Below, in pieces: positions 61,474 to 64,000 of a DNA stretch of 64,000 nucleotides. The position numbers and the translations under genes are program-made. The notes beneath the pieces were generated by a model, which saw only the letters and a program-made list of their open reading frames with translations, was not told the origin of the DNA and searched no databases. The stretch is from Ciborinia camelliae (taxonomy: Eukaryota; Ascomycota; Leotiomycetes; Helotiales; Sclerotiniaceae), in the NCBI GenBank assembly GCA_025890175.1, contig JANPYM010000007.1, positions 1,430,209 to 1,494,208 of the forward strand. Direction: 5' to 3'. The stretch's first letter is position 1. Every line of letters starts with the position of its first letter.

Positions 61474-63111
61474 TCTTGGCATCGATGAAAATCGGAAATA
61501 AATTCATGAAATTCAATATTTGTCAATATATTGACCCAGATACGAGAGGAAAGCTGCAGATGTTTCTCTTGCCCCTGTACTTCGAGGGTCATTTCCTTGT
61601 GCTGAAATGCCGCTTGTAACTATGGGAACTTGCATTCTTTCTCGCGCATCGCATGGCATGGTTACAATACTTTGTGGCCTACGCCTGCCTACGTGCAAAG
61701 GGTTCTCATGGGATCAATTGGCTCAACCTAGCAATTATAATTTTCACCTCTCACCTCGAGAGATTTTACTTTAATTGGTTCAATTTCTTTGTTTGTTAGA
61801 TGATGTGTTTTATTTTTCTTCTTGTGCATTGTGGAGGAGCTGGAATGATGGAAGGGAAAGAAGCATGACCTTTTACTTCCGCAGTACAAAGTTTCTAAAA
61901 TTGGTTTCGGTTGTGTTGGCGATTTTGTCATACTTGGGATGCACACATGCATGCATGCATGAATACTTGCATGGAGAAGAGGCGGGATGCGAAAATCTTA
62001 CTTCGTTTCTATAAGGTAACGAAGGGAAGATCGGATGAAAGGGGGGAGGTAGGGGGAGGGAAATAGATAGGCAGGCGTGGTATTCAAGATTTCCGGGTGG
62101 GTTGCGAGGAAATGGAGCTGTAGCTGAATGGATGGATGGATGGATGGCTATGGCATACTTAATGATCTTACGGATGAGTGGAATGAAAAATCAAAATATA
62201 ATACTTATTACATGAACCATTTTCCTGTGTGTTCTGCAATGTGAATTCTCTTCACTTTCTTCATTTGAATGCTCTTTCTTGATTTTGATTTTGATTTATT
62301 TAGGTAATTATCTTATGGTTGTTTTCTCTCTTTCTTTTTTGTATGGATGTATGTATGGGTATAAGTATAGGTGGTGTTTATTCTCTCTCTCGCATCATTT
62401 TTACCTTTACCTCTTACCTATCCTACCCACCCATACAAAACACCATCAGATAGGATAGCATAGCATAGGCCAGCCACCAAAACTTCAATATGTGTAGGTA
62501 CCTACCCACTTAGGTAGGTAGGTAAAATGATTGGATAATACTGGGCACCTAGATACCTACCTAGATCGAATGATTGAGAGATTGAAGTGCCCAGATAAAG
62601 TGAGGTGTGTGAAGTAAAACAAAATTGAAGGAAACTCAAGGAGGTAAATTCAAGGATTTGAAATATCTGTCCGGGTTCATTCCTAGACTTGTGGTTTATT
62701 TGGTGGAGGGGGGGGAGGAGGGGAGGAAGAGAAAGGAAGAGGAGGGAAGGAAGGAGGGGAGGGAGGAGGAGGGGAGGAAGGAAGATTTAGTATTNNNNNN
62801 NNNNGGAAGGAGGGGAGGGAGGAGGAGGGGAGGAAGGAAGATTTAGTATTTTAATTTCTTTTCTACTCTACTCTCCTCTCCTCTGTTCTTCTTATTCATC
62901 TATAGAGATACCTAATAAAGAATAAATAGCAAAGAATACCTGGAAGGGGTAGGTACCTAGGTACTAAGTAGGTAGGTAAGATTTAAATATAGCAATTCGA
63001 AGATTTTCATCTTGGTGTTATTACCTACCTAGTAGTGTTGGAGGAAGATAGATATTTGGAGGTTTTTGATTTCTCGATTCTTCTTGATTATATAATCCGA
63101 TTCTGTAACTA
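61474..63111. other. Intergenic with purine tract and gap
   Basis: Simple GGATG repeats (62131-62145), a GGAGGAAGG purine tract interrupted by a 10-N gap, and TACCTAGGTA motifs (62953). No supported gene. Confidence 0.6.
62749..62850 (+). repeat. 46-bp direct repeat flanking a 10-N gap
   Basis: The bases 62749-62794 are repeated exactly at 62805-62850, with ten Ns (62795-62804) between. This is the same arrangement as at 2.17 kb and 23.0 kb and points to an unmerged overlap. Confidence 0.95.
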
Positions 63112-64000
63112 TAGATGTGCAACAAACCCTTTTTGGGTGGTAAAAGGTGTTGATTGGGCAATTTAGTGATTGGGGAATTGGGGAAATGAGATTCGAATTT
63201 GGAAGAGTGAAGAGAAGTGAAGTTTTGATGCACCAGCAGTTCAAGGTAGATCTTCCTAGGTATCTATCTTGATAAAGAGGAAAAGAAGAAGAAATTCAAA
63301 TTTTTAGTTCTCCTCATCCTCCGCCATTCAGAATCCAATAGTCAATATTGAAGCTTTTCATTTTGATATAGAAAGACTTTTGAAGGGAATATTTTCAGAT
63401 GCAAATTTTGTAGACATGCAACAAAACTTTTGGGAAGTTTGTAGAGGTGATGTGATTGGGGAAAGAGAATGAAGGAAGGGAATAGAATGGAAGTGATATG
63501 AAGTGATGTTTAAGTGAATGAATGAATGAATAGATCTTGGATTGACATTCCATATTTTTCTTTTTATTGATAGAAAAACCGTTTCGATTCTATTCTCCTC
63601 ATTCAATAGTATTTTCAAGAAATTCAAAATCAGAAAGTAAATATGAAGCTTTTCGATTTGGTATAGAATGCCTTTTAAAAGAGATATCTCAAGATCTTAT
63701 TTTTGTAGATGTGCAACAAAACTTTTGAGAATCTTGAACGAGCGATGTTATTGGGGGATTGGGTGAAATTAAAGTGAATGGAGAATGAGAATGAAGTTAG
63801 AGTGAGAGTGAAGTTTAAGTAAGTGAATGGATGGATGGATGATGTTATTTTCGAATAGAAAGAGCATCTCAATTCTATTTTTCTCCTCTTATAGTATCTT
63901 CAAGAAATCTAGAATTCAATCTTGAAAATGAAGCTTTTGGTTTTGGTGTGGAAGGTCTTCTGGAAAAGATATCTCGAGATCTGATATTTGTAGATATGCA
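63112..64000 (+). repeat. Diverged ~290-bp tandem repeat, cut by window end
   Basis: An anchor resembling TAGATGTGCAACAAAACTTTTG recurs at 63112, 63411, 63706 and 63991 (spacings 299, 295, 285). Between anchors the copies share TGAAGCTTTT-G-TTTGGTATAGAA and runs of GTGAATGAATGAATG. Copies differ at many sites, so the array is old. Minus-strand frames in each copy look alike only because of the repeat. Confidence 0.8.

Overview
The window reads as a chromosome segment of a filamentous ascomycete. Genes carry short spliceosomal introns (47-190 nt, GTATGT/GTAAGT donors, CTAAC/CTAAT-type branch sites). The protein set (Prp17, Erg25, Erg1, Ist2-type anoctamin, Cyb2, a Rab, Alg5, Psy2) is fungal, and next to the gene-bearing part lies a long AT-rich block typical of repeat-induced point mutation (RIP). 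The style of the proteins and of the intergenic DNA suggests a leotiomycete such as Botrytis, Sclerotinia or Monilinia. That placement is inference, not proof.

Layout. Positions 1-11.6 kb are almost pure A+T and hold no intact gene. Read in frame, they contain two RIP-decayed Ty1/copia retrotransposons facing each other tail to tail: a plus-strand pol relic from about 3.0 to 6.3 kb, and a minus-strand pol relic whose reverse transcriptase/RNase H part lies at about 6.6-7.6 kb. A less AT-rich island, probably LTR, lies between them. Positions 363-3985 are an apparent false duplication across a 10-N gap. A G-rich minisatellite with a higher-order structure (12.4-13.3 kb), a 27-bp palindromic tandem repeat (13.5-13.6 kb) and a tRNA-Ala gene (14.5 kb) mark the passage into gene-bearing DNA.

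From 15.9 kb onward the genes are: a spliced gene of unknown function; a trypsin-like protease (minus); a DUF3712-type membrane protein; PRP17/CDC40; a decayed inverted-repeat element; a 7-cysteine small secreted protein; ERG25 (minus) and ERG1 (plus), two ergosterol enzymes in divergent orientation; an Ist2-like anoctamin (minus, seven exons); a metallophosphoesterase; a flavocytochrome b2-type dehydrogenase (six exons); a Rab GTPase broken by two apparent G-run frameshifts; ALG5 (minus); the PP4 regulatory subunit PSY2/SMEK (minus, six exons); and a basic, low-complexity protein of unknown function. The last kilobase holds a diverged repeat of about 290 bp.

Exon structures were worked out by hand from splice signals and frame continuity, and every multi-exon model given sums to a whole number of codons (the Rab model does so only because its two frameshifts cancel). 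Long intergenic stretches are mostly microsatellites and many copies of an ACCTAGGT-type palindrome. Most genes act in separate housekeeping pathways. The clear functional pairing is ERG1/ERG25; ERG1, ERG25, IST2 and ALG5 all concern the endoplasmic reticulum.
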